Notes: generated from the sequence alone by a model not told the origin. 64,000 nucleotides of DNA from Plasmopara viticola (GCA_001695595.3 MBPM02000004.1:1240001-1304000); one strand, 5' to 3'. Numbered from the stretch's first letter, positions 43,853 through 56,120 are shown. Numbers and translations: made by a program.

Positions 43853-46019
43853 AAGGTAAGACAGAGAGAGCTTTGCGTCGACTTGGCTGCTTTTGGTTCT
43901 AATCTTCATCGGATGGATGGAAGCCATGTCGTAACCTTTTTGCAGCTTGGGGCATTTACGAGGTTTTGAAAAGAATGAGGTTATAAGGTACTGGTGGAGG
44001 GTATAATTTGGGTATAATAATCGCCACGTACATTGCTGGTCGAATCGCTTCTAATGCATGGCACTTTGCTAATTACCGGTAGTAAAATGAGGCTTTCCAG
44101 GTATTCTTACACGAAATGGTCCTTCTGACGCACTAAGTGCGAGATTACATGTCCATTTTTGGGATTATGTCCGGTTTTAAGTGCTAACAAAGACGTGGTT
44201 GAACCTAGTGTGTGTGGAGATAACAGAAATGATATAATCCACTGCACAATACTATGCTAGATTACTTCAAAGTTGTGAAGTTAATCACCTCAGCATTATG
44301 CGTTTTTTCACTAAAAGTCTTCCACGAAACTTAGATGCGATAGATGTAGCACGAGTTATACGAATGAAATAGCCGATCACAGGCATCGTTTGATACCCGC
44401 GTTCTGTATTTGCCAAAAAACCACCAGCCAGATTTGAGTAAGGACGATATAGCCAATACCTACTAAGCTTTTTAAGCCAACGAAGCTTTTTAAGGGCTAG
44501 TCATTGCGAAACTGAGCACGTTCTTATGCCCGCAAACAATGGTGACTCTTATTTGCCACTAACAGTCATGCGCGGAAATCACCAGATAACACAACGTACA
44601 GGGACCAAAGATATGTTTGTATAGAAGTATTAATTAGATCTAGGGTAACAGATGTCTTTGCTAATCCGCACACAACTCATATTCGCAACGACAAGAGGGA
44701 CCTGTTCATTGTATTGTCACACAGGTCATATGGTGTGAGCCTCAATTCGCTACCACTGCTTGAAGGCCCTGGTGGTCCGCACATTAAACAAGTAAAAGCA
44801 ACGAAGGGCTTGCTTCCTACAATAGTCATTACACTATCACGCACTGATAATCGCGGCAGCCTGAAGAGTAAGTTACATCAAAATTGCAGATACTACAAAA
44901 AATTAGACGATGAAGCAGACAAATTGAAAGCCCTATCTGTTTTGGCGCATTTGTGTCACTGTGTGCAACCCTAAATAGTATTATCATTCAAGTCAAACGA
45001 TATGTTATGCGTCAATAGCAAGGCATTTTTAGTAGAAGGTCTATCTATAGAGAAGCAGAAAAAAATCTGAGCGATTTCCACCTCATGAAAGAATGCGCCA
45101 ACGACGCCCCATCAATGACGTCAAACTAAAGACGCTTGCTATTTTTGAAAATCTCCGAAGCGGTGTCCGGAAACACATCATCAAAACTCCTGTTTAATAG
45201 CGGATTTCTACGCGATTACCAAGCAATGGCGATCGCCGCGATAGCAATGAGATTCATCGATGTCTTTTTGCTAAAATGACAAAGCATGGTTTGGCGCAAG
45301 ACTCAATTCATCACCCTCGTCACTGACTATCTCGCCTCGAATACCAAACGAAAAGTGGCGATATATTCTGTTTACTACAAGCGGAACAGTCCAACAAGAC
45401 TTCGATCTTAAGAAAAGATGTGCTGCTTCGAAAAAAATTCCAGTGCACTATACGAAGTGCACTGAATGTGGTAGATGGACCAAACGAGGATTGAAGTGCG
45501 GTAAATTGCAACAAATGGCATGGTCGCTAGCGCTGCAAACGATGCTAAACGGAATTGTCAAAATCCGCCAAAGCACCTGCTGAATAATCTTCTTTACGAG
45601 ACCCGCAGAGCTAGCACTGTACTTGTATAAATATTTAGCTAGCCTAATTATTTTTTCAAATTATTTTAGGACTGCGGTGTAGATCGAAATGTAACGGCTT
45701 CCACATTTTTGCGGCCTATTCGAATCTATGTCTATTCACAAAGCAACACAATATAGACATGGAATTTATTGGCCTTTATATTCATAAATTGTTGCCCAAA
45801 AGATCTTCAGAGCCGAATAATCCGAGGGCGGTCGTGATCTAGTCATCTCGCACCACTTCAGGCAGCTAAGGGTCGCTTAACGAGCTTGCTTATTTCATGT
45901 TAGGGATTTTCTTGCCATAACGTGCTCACTGGTGATGTTTCAGGGTCATTGTCTAGTTCTTCAGCCCTTGCGGTGTAATATATCCACGCTTCCTTTCGGA
46001 CAACAATAAAACACACTTT
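43853..46019. other. Gene-poor stretch, nothing firm
   Basis: About 2.2 kb. Open frames such as 44714-44974 on + lack recognisable motifs. The bases nearest 43853 presumably hold the importin promoter. The stretch grades into the tandem array that follows. Confidence 0.35.
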
Positions 46020-47650
46020 TTTGTCGATCGCCGCTTAGTGATTTAAACGCCACTCAAGCGCAATGAAAGGACCTCAGCTATACCACGCTGGCGTAACGTC
46101 GAACATGATGTCTTAACGTGCAGCGAGTGTTTATACCTTGCAAGCACCAAGTGGAAGTCGGCCATATCGTCTTGTTCTAAAGCCAACAAAGTCACCCACG
46201 ATATACCGCAAGTATTGTATCTTAGGAGCATCATATTGCGTTTTATGTGCTACTGTGCGCGTGTTAATAGATTTGCCCGAACTGCCTTGGCTTCAAGCCA
46301 AACACGTCTCTCATGCTATGCTGCAAAAGCTGTGTGTTACGAAAACTGCTTATCACGATACACGTGAAAATACAGCCTCATTTTTGCTGCCTTGGCTTGA
46401 ATTGAAGCACTTCTCTTATGACATGCAGCAAGCGTAGTGTCAAACGATCACCGCTCGGTGATATAGACGCCCCTTAGCTATACCAATTTGGCATTGCGTC
46501 TCGTTGGAAATTTTCGACGTGCAGCAAGTGCCATGTCTTACAAACATCGCTAATAAATTTTCATGCCACTAGACGCGCCAGGGGAGGGGCTCGACCAGAC
46601 CGCCTCGCCTAGAAGCTAGTCATATCACTCAAAATATGCAGCGAGTGTTGTGTCTTACGAGCATTGAACTGTGATGCATGTGCTGCTCCACGCGCAGAAG
46701 TAGTTTTGTCCGATCGGCCTGGATTAGAAGCCAAGTATGTCTCTTATATCATACTGTGAATGCTGTGTCTTACGAAAAGCGCTTTTTTACTATACATACT
46801 ACTACACGTGCAAAGATAAAGCCTCTGTGCTGCCCTGTTCTACATTGAAGCATGTCTCTCATGCTATGCAGCATGTCTTGGGCTGCACGATCACCGTTCG
46901 GTGATTTAGATGCCACTTCTAGCACAGTGATTGGACCTTAGCTATATCAATTTGGTGCTGCGACAAGCATTTTGTTCCTTTAGTACAGCAAGTGTTGTGT
47001 CTTACTAGCATCACGTTAAGATTTGAGCACCACTCTTTGCGTAGCAGTCGTGATTATGCTTAATTCAAAGTAGAGAGTGTATGTAACAACAATTTGTGCT
47101 GCAGCCCACAAAATTCACTCAGTGGCTTATGTGCACTGTGGCAGGGCCTCGCTTGTATTGCATTCTATTGGTGCCAAGTGTGTTGCTCCTGAGTGAGGGC
47201 TGCATCTTACGAGCATCGCCCATGACTGTACATGCCCTTCGTGTAGATGTAGGTCCTCGGCCGTGCTGCCAAATTTTGAGCCAAATACGTCAATCATGAC
47301 ATGCACCAAATGCTGCATCCTACGAGTATTATGTTGCAGGGGTAGAGCCTCTTTAAACCGTCTTGGCTTGATACCAAGCATGCCACGCATGACATGGAGT
47401 GAGTGCTGTGTCGTACGAGCATTATCCAGTAATTTAGGTGTCACTTTACGCGCAGCGACAGTACCCCCATGTCTTTAAGCCAACCACGTCACACGTGATA
47501 TGCAGCGACTGTCGTATTTTCCGAGCATCGCTCAATTTACGCTCACCATTAACGCGATGGCCGTACTAGCGTTGCCTGAAGCCAAACATTATATTTCTTA
47601 CGTGTACCAAACGTTGTGTCTTGCGAGCACATCTTCACACGCAGCGATAG
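46020..47650. repeat. Degenerate tandem array, ~110-bp monomers with ~420-450-bp higher-order period
   Basis: A core resembling AAGCCAANCACGTC, then CTCATG, ATGCAGC, AGTGTTGTGTCTTACGAGCAT recurs about 14 times, with recognisable copies ending near 46137, 46230, 46343, 46442, 46548, 46664, 46776, 46890, 47010, 47215, 47327, 47425, 47526 and 47633 (spacing mostly 95-120). Every fourth unit in the left part shares a private segment: the stem ATCACCG...CGGTGAT with TAGAYGCC at 46446 and 46890 (weaker copy at 46026), followed by a TTAGCTATAYCAATTTGG stretch. No protein frame is consistent along it. It behaves as an old minisatellite, not a gene. Confidence 0.7.
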
Positions 47651-47934
47651 TGTCTCAGCCTACTGCCTTTACTTGAAGCTAACCGCGCCACTCGATGTCT
47701 CGCTCATGACCATTCTAATCAAGCTGCCTTAAGGCGTATCCGATAGCATAGCCGGATGCATCGCGAAAATTGCTCAAGTCTTTGTCTCATCTGGTAAGCT
47801 AGAGCAGGTGTCAACTAAATGCTCTCCTTGATGCTATTTGGTGCTGGCTCTTCTTGCGTCATTATATAATCAATCGGAAAGAGACTTTGGAAGACCAAAT
47901 TATGCTTGTGCAAATAATTGACTAAGCCTAATTA

Positions 47935-48234
47935 CTATCCCAAATTCTTATAGAAGCGAAAGTCACCCCATGGCTGATCAAAGCAGCTAGTATTTTCTAT
48001 TATATAAGCCTTGAAGACACACATGTCAATGTTGGTGTAAAATGTTTTGGTCCTCATGACCAGAAAACCCTGTCTAAGGTCTCTCTTCCACTCTTGGACC
48101 TCTTCAGTGCGGCACAGAATAAATAAGTCGTCAAAGTTTGTAGGGATAAAAGCTTGTACTGGTCGAAAAAATTGCGAAGTTGGACATTCTAATGTTTTGA
48201 GGCGTTTATTAGCTCGTGTGACATAACCAATCAC
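47935..48234 (-). mobile_element. Ty3/gypsy reverse transcriptase fragment
   Basis: A single open - frame of 99 residues reads QFFRPVQAFIPTNFDDLFIL, a degraded YxDD box in the context FRPxRxFxxxYFDDxFV. It is followed by WKRDLRQGFLVMRTKTFYTN and a CVFKA stretch, matching HLRxVxxxMRxxxLYANxxKCxF. The catalytic Y is replaced by N, so it is dead. No LTR or other pol domains were seen next to it. Confidence 0.5.
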
Positions 48235-48239
48235 TGCCG

Positions 48240-51200
48240 TAGTGTGCCTCTTACCCTAGGGACTAAATCTAGCTCCCTCAATTACTTTTATAGGTAGGAT
48301 CAGCCAAAGTCATTGCACAATACGTTGTGCATCCAGGCATACTGTCACGCAACACGTCCTTCATCGGATGTGTGTGCAGCTACTGCTTAACTTCACGGCT
48401 GCTGCTTAACTTTACCAGCTGTCGCTTTGTGTCCGGATTTTGAGCTGTCATTCTATGTCGTTTTAGCGAAAAAGGCCATAATGAACTCACACTGCTTCCT
48501 GGCAGATACCATTGGCGAGTGGCATCCTTCTTCGAAGTTCAATTCCGTGCCTCACGGGTGTAGCTTTGATAATCGGTCTTCAGTCATCGTTCATAAGCTT
48601 TCCTTTGAATATGCCATATCTTTGGAAAATTTCAAGATTTACTAATAGAGCGCAGCATTCGCTACCTATAAAGATGGTTTAAGACATTTTTATACAAAAT
48701 TTAGAATGCGTCTATATCCGTTCGGGAGGTTCAATCTTAATAGAAAGCACCTCTACCATTTAGCTAGCCTTAACATCAGCATAGGAATCGATAGCCTTGG
48801 GTGTTTCGAGTTTCGGCAAATCTAGCGTGCCTCGAGCTGGAGCGCACTTGATGTGACGCAACGATCAGTTGAAGTGCCCATAACTTCTGTGGATGAGACC
48901 CCTTCGTCAACTACGAGTACCCGACCGATTTCTTATTGCATCCCTCATCGCTTTTAACAAAGCTGTGTTCCGAAACTTCTTTCGTCGCCTATAGACATAC
49001 GTTAAATTTCGTGACTTGCAGACCTGTGCTACCCACCTGCGGAACTTTGTTACGGGTACATCGATGGAATTTCTTTATACACATCGAAACAAAAGCCATA
49101 GCGTTATAGGTAGCCGGTGCAGACTTTGCTTGTCTGCTAAGAAATCAAGATGTCGTCACATCTAGAGGCAGCTTAGACATTATTTTGAGCGTGTAACTGC
49201 CTATGCTATTATTCGAAAAAGCTGTATGTTTAACATAATGGAAGCATGACCTATCAAATTCTGTTGCGCAAGACTAAAGTGCTATGTTGCTTCCGTGAAT
49301 CAGGGCTCGTTCTTTTCTAGTCATGGCATGCCATTATGAACGCTTTACGCACAGAGTCTTATATCGTTGCAGCGACAACAAGCACCGTCAGCTCACACAA
49401 GCCATGCTTATTCCCGTCGAAAAATCGATAATAATAGTCCATCCAAACCCGAGAGACCTCAATTCTCAGACAAACCCTAAATGACTTGCTTATGCAAATC
49501 TCTCTTCAAAGAGCCAACCTATTTTGGCTGTCTGCAATTTTTGCTAGCGCGCCAAAAATCTCGACGCATCAGCGTCTACCAAGACAATTTCTTATAGCCT
49601 TGTGCACTTGCGCGCACAACCACCAGCTCACCGCCTACAGTTCCTCCTTCAAGGGATGTGATAATCGTAGTAGCTCAAATTATTATGGTGTGTACCACCA
49701 TTGTACCTACCATGAGGACTTGATTCTTCTCCACTTTTCCGCCCAACCCTAGCATTTCCTTGTATTCGACGGCGTAGCCTATGCCAGCGACTTCTCAAAG
49801 TCTTTAGTCGAGACAAGTTTATAAACGCCAAATATGTACTGCAGCTAGAGCAGCGCTGAGGTGCATCGGGACTGGCTCCGAGTCGTCGGGCCCACAGACG
49901 TCACTACTCGTAGTCCTGTAAGCTAAATGATTACCCGTCAACTATATTTCAAGGAAACAACCTTGTTTGTGTCCTTATCTTTTTCTATGAGCGATTAAAG
50001 TCTTCTACTATCACTGCCTGTACTTTAGTTGGCTGTCCTAAAGGCGGACCTACCCTTAGGCTGTCCCCGAACGAAGTCCTTTTGATTTGTTTGGGGGACG
50101 ACACTCAGGTAGTGAAGGCTGCAAATTTCCCATTTTCTGAATTATTTAATATAGGGCTCAACCCTTCTTTGCTTGTATAGGAATGCTAGCGGAGCTCGAA
50201 GCTCGTCGGAGAATAAACGTCGTTACCAACTCTTATCTCATGTATTCTCGGGACAAAAAACACTTTGATGAAGTTGTTATACAGATGCGAGCCCAGCTTT
50301 CGGTGTTAAAAAATGATCGTCACGGGCACCCGATCTTTTGTAATTACGGCCATCTCTACCTCATTTTTCCAAACGTAAAGGCTCTAGTCTTTCTCCTCAT
50401 CAAGAATATAAGACATATGCTTTAAGAGCTTACCTTCTACAATAAGTCCTACCTCTGGGATTACCGAAACAGTGCTCGTAGAGCTTAAATGCTGTGATGC
50501 GTTTCTGCTGGCAGCAGAAAGCCCCCTCTTTAGACCTAAAGATGCCAGCGAGTCTGACGCAAGAAGATATGAGACCTTTGCGAGGTTTCACGTAGACGAT
50601 GGCCTTACAAAGTACTGCCAGTTTTGACGGGGACACCATTCAGACGATCGATCATATCGAAGAAGTCGATGTGCTTAATAGACTGCAGCTTATAGGCTGA
50701 ATCATGTAATACAATATTTGATGGAACTGTTAAGTTCTCGGCACTTTTAATAGCTTCCCGGCACCCCCTCCTTTCTAAAAGTTTGTATCAACTAATGAAA
50801 GTATTTGTCATCTTTCCACAGCCCCCTCTGTCCCGTGTTTCTAGTCAAAAGGGGTAATTCCATCCCGTCTGATGAAGGCGGCTCGCAATTCGATACCCTT
50901 CTTGTTACGTATGTTTCTACGGCATGAAATGAGCGACGTATATTGACATTAGGATAGAATCTTAAAGAAATATCTACAGTATTCAGATCTGCTACTTGAT
51001 GAGTGGGGGTTGCTTTTAAAGAAAAGGTTTGAAAACTGATGTCAAGCACTTTACAAAAGCAGTTCACTTACCAATCGATGGCACTGTCGTGGGTGCAATT
51101 GTTGTGGCACGTTGATATGTATTGATACGTATCAAGGTGTGATAATTTCCTGTTGATGTATCGAGGTCGCTGCGCGAGAGCGATGGATTATACATCAATT

Positions 51201-51690
51201 TTCATTTGTAACGATCCGCCGCCCACAATGATAGAACGTAATCGGTGGTAGTTCAGTCTTGTGATGGATTCAACACACCTTGCATGAGAGGATTGCGACG
51301 ATTGACCCTCTGGATAGGAGTCAAAATGTCACATTAGAAGGTTGAGGTACGCCACAGTCTTTGAGATACAAACTTGTGCCATATGGATACAAACTCCTCT
51401 CATTGGACAAAAGCCGCGCAAAAAAAGCCGAGATGTTGAGATTTAGTTAATGGTCCAACCTACAAATCTCTATCAGCAACCAAACCAGCTCATTAATTCA
51501 GGCAGGAAATAGAACTATTAATATTTAGTATGCAAACGGGTATCAAACGCGAGTCTTTCTTGTCCAGAATTGCTTTGTCGGTGTGAAAAAGAGTGGTGAT
51601 GCGCTTTATCATACTTAACGGCTCACTCGAAGCCAACTGTGCAGTATCATAGCTGATTAGTCAGGCAAATTTTCAGCGCCACAATGCGGG
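48240..51690. other. Gene-poor stretch with short open frames, no gene recognised
   Basis: About 3.4 kb of AT-rich sequence. Frames such as 48427-48645, 49486-49752, 50183-50425 (+), and 50639-50430 and 51067-50792 (-) show no recognisable domain. They are probably chance or very old transposon pieces. The last few hundred bases should include distal promoter sequence of the carboxylase gene. Confidence 0.35.
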
Positions 51691-51793
51691 CGTCGGCCAA
51701 TGAAAAGATTCCAGATGCCCGCATTGTCGGTGGCTGTCCCTCTTGTAGTCACCGACCGTGGCTGCTACCCCCAAATTGGACCCCAGTCACGCT

Positions 51794-51812
51794 GCTCATC
51801 GTGGCATTTCCG
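51794..51812 (+). promoter_or_regulatory. Initiator-like element of the pyruvate carboxylase gene
   Basis: GCTCATCGTGGCATTTCC resembles the oomycete initiator consensus with one extra base between the TCAT and CATTT parts. It lies 29-47 bases before the ATG at 51841 and downstream of the in-frame ATG at 51700, favouring the later start. Confidence 0.35.
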
Positions 51813-51840
51813 GATTCGCCCTGACATTCATTCATTCGTC

Positions 51841-54800
51841 ATGTTCCGCACTCAGCGCGTTCTCGGGGATTGCCGCGTGACTTCCCGCCTCCTCGGTCTC
51901 CAGCACGCGCGCAATGCCAGCAGTATCAAGAAACTCATGGCCGCGAATCGCGGCGAGATCGCTACGCGCATCATGCGCGCGGGGAACGAGCTCGGGCTCC
52001 GCACCGTCGGGCTCTTTTCCAAGGAAGATCGGTTTACGCAGCACCGGTACAAAGCAGACGAGAGCTTTCTCGTGGGTGCCGACAAGTCGCCCGTTGGGGC
52101 CTACTTGGACATCGCCGGGATCATTCAAATCGCCAAGGAAAACAACATTGACGCGATCCATCCCGGCTACGGCTTTCTGAGTGAGAACGTGGGCTTTGCC
52201 GAGCAATGTACCAAGAATGGCATCAAGTTTGTGGGCCCGACCCCTCAAAACTTGCAGCGGTTTGGGGACAAGACCGCAGCGCGTGAGATTGCGATCGAGC
52301 AGAACGTCCCCGTGGTCCCTGGCACGGACGGGCCCGTTCACAATCTTGAAGAAGCTCGGGCTTTTATTGACGACGGCGTGGGGTACCCCGTCATCATTAA
52401 GGCCAGTATGGGCGGCGGCGGTCGTGGGATGCGTGTCGTTACGTGTGCCGAAGAGCTCGAAGAGAACTTTGAGCGTGCGAGCTCTGAAGCCTTGGCGGCT
52501 TTCGGTGACGGCACGGTGTTTATTGAACGCTACGTGGACCGCCCACGCCACATTGAAGTGCAGATCTTGGGAGACGGTCACGGCAACGTGGTGCACCTGT
52601 TTCACCGTGACTGCAGTGTGCAGCGGCGGCATCAAAAGGTCTTGGAAACCGCACCTGCTGTGGGCCTGAACCCAGAGACAGAGAAAGCGATGATTGACGA
52701 TGCTGTGCGTCTCACGAGTGCTGCCAAGTATCTCAATGCTGGCACTGTGGAATTTCTAGTCGATCAACAAGGTCGCCATTACTTTATTGAAGTGAATCCA
52801 CGTATCCAGGTTGAACACACAATTACTGAGGAGATTACGGGTATTGACTTAGTGCAAAGCCAGATTCGGATTGCCGGTGGCGAGAGCTTTGAAGACCTGG
52901 GATTAAGTCAAGACAAGATTCAACCGCGTGGTCATGCCATGCAATGCCGTGTGACCACGGAGAACCCGAGCACAGGCTTCCAGCCGGACTCTGGTGTCAT
53001 TGAAGTCTTTCGTAGCCCCGGTGGTATGGGGATTCGACTGGACGACGGTCCGGGATTCGTTGGCGCTCACATCACCCCGCACTACGACTCGCTCTTAGTA
53101 AAAGTGACTGCCCGTGCTTTAGACCGTGGGGACTGTGCTCGCAAACTGCAGCGTGCTCTATCTGAGTTCCGTGTGCGTGGTGTCACGACAAACAAGAGTT
53201 TTTTGGCAAATGTGTTAAACCACCCGGACTTTATCAAAGGGGTTGTAGACACGAGCTTTATTGCGACGAATCCAGATTTGCTGGAACCGTCAAAATCGAC
53301 AAACCGTGGCCAGAAAATGCTGAAATATATTGGAAACACGATCGTGAATGGCCCCGAGAAAGCGTTGGGTGCCACTGGACCTCCTCCGTCGACGATTGAT
53401 CCGATCATTCCAACTCTTGAAGCTCCGCCTGCTTCTAAGGAGAAGTCGCTTCGTCAAATCTACGTTGAAAAGGGTCCCGAAGCCTTTGCAAAGGCTGTGC
53501 GGGCCAAGAAGGGGTTGCTCTTGACGGATACTACGTGGCGCGATGCTCACCAGTCGCTGCTGGCTACCCGTATGCGTACGCGCGACATGCTGGCCATTGC
53601 GCCTGCTACAGCTATTGCCATGCGTGATGCGTTCTCCATCGAAATGTGGGGTGGAGCGACGTTTGACGTGTCCATGCGCTTTTTGCGGGAAGATCCGTGG
53701 GACCGGCTTGCTATTCTGCGTGAGGCGGTGCCGGACATTCCATTCCAAATGCTGCTTCGTGGCGCGAATGCTGTCGGGTACACGAGCTACCCTGATAATG
53801 TGGTGTACAAATTTTGCGAGAAAGCCCAGGCCACTGGTATGGACGTCTTTCGCGTATTCGATTCGCTTAATTACCTCGAGAACATGAAGCTGGGTATCGA
53901 CGCCGTTGGGGCTGCAGGTGGTATCATTGAGGCTGCGATGTGCTACACTGGTGATGTTTCGGACCCGGCCCGTGGCCCATACAATCTTGAATACTACCTC
54001 GATCTTGTGCGTCAATTGGTCGCCCAAGGGATCCACGTGCTGGCTATCAAAGACATGGCTGGCTTACTGAAGCCCAAGGCTGCGCAGATTCTCATCTCTG
54101 CTATCCGAAAAGAGTACCCGGACTTGCCGATCCACGTGCACACGCACGATACTGCTGGAACGGGTGTGAGCTCTATGCTGGAAGCTGCGTACGCTGGTGC
54201 GGATGCAGTCGACGTGGCCTCGGACGCTATGTCTGGCACGACCTCACAGCCTTCAATGGGCGCCGTTGTTGCTGCGTTAAAGGACTTCAAGTATGACACG
54301 GGAGTAAGCCCGGAAGACATTATGGAGATCAATGACTACTGGGAAATGATGCGTGACGTATATGCGCCATTTGAATCCGGCCAAAAGTCTGGCTCGGCGG
54401 ATGTGTATAACCACGAAATGCCTGGCGGACAGTACACAAACTTGCTTTTCCAGTCAAAGCAGCTCGGTCTTGCGGGTCAGTGGCCGGCGATCAAGCGTGC
54501 TTATGCCACTGCAAACCGACTGCTTGGCGACATTATCAAGGTGACACCGTCTTCCAAGGTTGTCGGTGACTTTGCGCAATTTATCGTGCAAAATAAGCTC
54601 ACGGAGCAAGAGGTGATTGAACAGGCGGAGACACTGTCGTTTCCAAAGTCTGTCGTCGAGTACTTCCAAGGCTACCTTGGCATCCCGCACCACGGTTTCC
54701 CGGAGCCTCTGCGCTCACGTGTGCTAAAAGGAAAAACTCTGCCGAATGGCCGAGAAATGTTTGAGGGTCGTCCAGGTGCTGAGATGGAACCGTACGACTT

Positions 54801-55401
54801 TGAAGCGGCTGAAAAGGAGTTGAAGAAAAAGTACGGCGCCGACAAGATTCGCGACGTGGATGTCATTTCGCACGCAATCTACCCAGACGTGTTTACGGGC
54901 TTTCAGGCCTTTAAAAACGAGTACGGTTCGCTGCACTTCTTGGACACTCGTACTTTCTTGACAGGACTCGAAGTCGACACTGAGGTCGAGATTGAAATGG
55001 AACATGGCAAGACGGTTTTCATCAAGCTCATTGCTGTAGGTGGCGTGAGCAAGAAGGATGGCTTACGCGACGTCATTTTCGAGCTGAATGGTCGCCAGCG
55101 TGTGATTAGAATCAAGGACGAGAACGCCGGGGTGGCTTCATTAGCCAAACCAAAGGCCACAGGAGTGCCTGGCTCCGTCGGGGCCCCAATGCCAGGTATT
55201 GTGCTGGATGTACGTGTGAAAAAGGGTGAAATGGTAAAGGCTGGTGATGCGTTGCTCGTACTGAGCGCCATGAAGATGGAGACGGTGGTGACTGCGCCCG
55301 TGAGCGGTCGAGTGGTGTCGATACACGCTGAGGTTGGCGACAGTATGCTCGGTGGCGACCTTGTGGTCGAAATTGACGAGACGGGGGATCACGAAGAGTA
55401 A
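51841..55401 (+). CDS. PYC: Pyruvate carboxylase, mitochondrial
   Basis: An intronless gene. The frame is open from an ATG at 51700, but I prefer the ATG at 51841: it gives 1186 residues, a basic presequence (MFRTQRVLGDCRVTSRLL) and a conserved start SIKKLMAANRGEIATRI. Domain order is biotin carboxylase (ATP-grasp, ASMGGGGRGM; HRDCSVQRRHQK; EVNPRIQVEH), carboxyltransferase (TDTTWRDAHQSLLATRMRT, GGATFDVSMRFL, HVHTHDTAGTG), and a C-terminal biotinyl domain with AMKM. The biotin lysine codon is 55273-55275. The enzyme makes oxaloacetate from pyruvate, bicarbonate and ATP, feeding the TCA cycle and gluconeogenesis. The presequence argues for a matrix location, unlike the cytosolic fungal forms. 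Confidence 0.96.
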   Translation: MFRTQRVLGDCRVTSRLLGLQHARNASSIKKLMAANRGEIATRIMRAGNELGLRTVGLFSKEDRFTQHRYKADESFLVGADKSPVGAYLDIAGIIQIAKENNIDAIHPGYGFLSENVGFAEQCTKNGIKFVGPTPQNLQRFGDKTAAREIAIEQNVPVVPGTDGPVHNLEEARAFIDDGVGYPVIIKASMGGGGRGMRVVTCAEELEENFERASSEALAAFGDGTVFIERYVDRPRHIEVQILGDGHGNVVHLFHRDCSVQRRHQKVLETAPAVGLNPETEKAMIDDAVRLTSAAKYLNAGTVEFLVDQQGRHYFIEVNPRIQVEHTITEEITGIDLVQSQIRIAGGESFEDLGLSQDKIQPRGHAMQCRVTTENPSTGFQPDSGVIEVFRSPGGMGIRLDDGPGFVGAHITPHYDSLLVKVTARALDRGDCARKLQRALSEFRVRGVTTNKSFLANVLNHPDFIKGVVDTSFIATNPDLLEPSKSTNRGQKMLKYIGNTIVNGPEKALGATGPPPSTIDPIIPTLEAPPASKEKSLRQIYVEKGPEAFAKAVRAKKGLLLTDTTWRDAHQSLLATRMRTRDMLAIAPATAIAMRDAFSIEMWGGATFDVSMRFLREDPWDRLAILREAVPDIPFQMLLRGANAVGYTSYPDNVVYKFCEKAQATGMDVFRVFDSLNYLENMKLGIDAVGAAGGIIEAAMCYTGDVSDPARGPYNLEYYLDLVRQLVAQGIHVLAIKDMAGLLKPKAAQILISAIRKEYPDLPIHVHTHDTAGTGVSSMLEAAYAGADAVDVASDAMSGTTSQPSMGAVVAALKDFKYDTGVSPEDIMEINDYWEMMRDVYAPFESGQKSGSADVYNHEMPGGQYTNLLFQSKQLGLAGQWPAIKRAYATANRLLGDIIKVTPSSKVVGDFAQFIVQNKLTEQEVIEQAETLSFPKSVVEYFQGYLGIPHHGFPEPLRSRVLKGKTLPNGREMFEGRPGAEMEPYDFEAAEKELKKKYGADKIRDVDVISHAIYPDVFTGFQAFKNEYGSLHFLDTRTFLTGLEVDTEVEIEMEHGKTVFIKLIAVGGVSKKDGLRDVIFELNGRQRVIRIKDENAGVASLAKPKATGVPGSVGAPMPGIVLDVRVKKGEMVKAGDALLVLSAMKMETVVTAPVSGRVVSIHAEVGDSMLGGDLVVEIDETGDHEE

Positions 55402-56120
55402 GTGTATACCTGCACGAGTCCTTGTACAAGCTGAAACAGTCGAATAAAGTCTGTGCCTCTTGGCAAAAGATGGTAAAAGTCTTTCGTCGTTGACTGTAAA
55501 TTAGGCAAATAAATTTGCGTAGACAAAGGGCGGTCCAATCTACAGTAGTATATAGGTTTGCAAGGACACTAGGCCGAGTGATTGTATACTATTGAAAGAT
55601 AGCCTCCCAATATATTAGCCTTTTTAATATACTATTTTCTCGTAGACCCAGTCACGGACTGTATACCAACGTGTACAATACGACTTTGTATCCCTCTATC
55701 GCTGTCTCTTTGCTTGTAAACCTGTTCCACATTAGCCTAGTAAGTGGACAGTTGCATAGCATCAAGCTTAACGTAGCCTTTCATTCAACGACAGTTGCTT
55801 AGCTCATCGTTGATTCGGTACACGATGCATGCGAGGGAAGTGAATAATCGCGCCCCTTTTTATTTCTCAATACTTGTCTAATCGCATACATTAGCTATCC
55901 CATGCCGTCCTTTCCACGCAAAGTAAATATCGACTTGTACGATTTTCCCTGCAATTAGTAGCGTCAATCCCTTATCTCGGTACTTCCTACAATGGTGCAC
56001 TCATTCGAGTCAGACGTCCAGCCCGCAGTGTACGACATCATTTGGCAAAAAGAGACGTCGGGAGCGCGGGCATTGCAAACAGAGTGATTGTCCTTCCCAG
56101 CACTTGCTTGACCTAATACC
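55402..56120. other. Intergenic between carboxylase and myosin
   Basis: About 720 bases, AT-rich in the middle. A short frame with ATG at 55992 could be a 5' exon of the myosin: a GT donor after about 12 codons joined to the AG at 56124-56125 keeps frame. This is only a possibility. Confidence 0.3.

Noticed and set aside
46138..47478. Short open frames within the tandem array as a possible small-protein family
   Set aside because: Frames change strand and phase from unit to unit; the DNA period, not a protein, is conserved.
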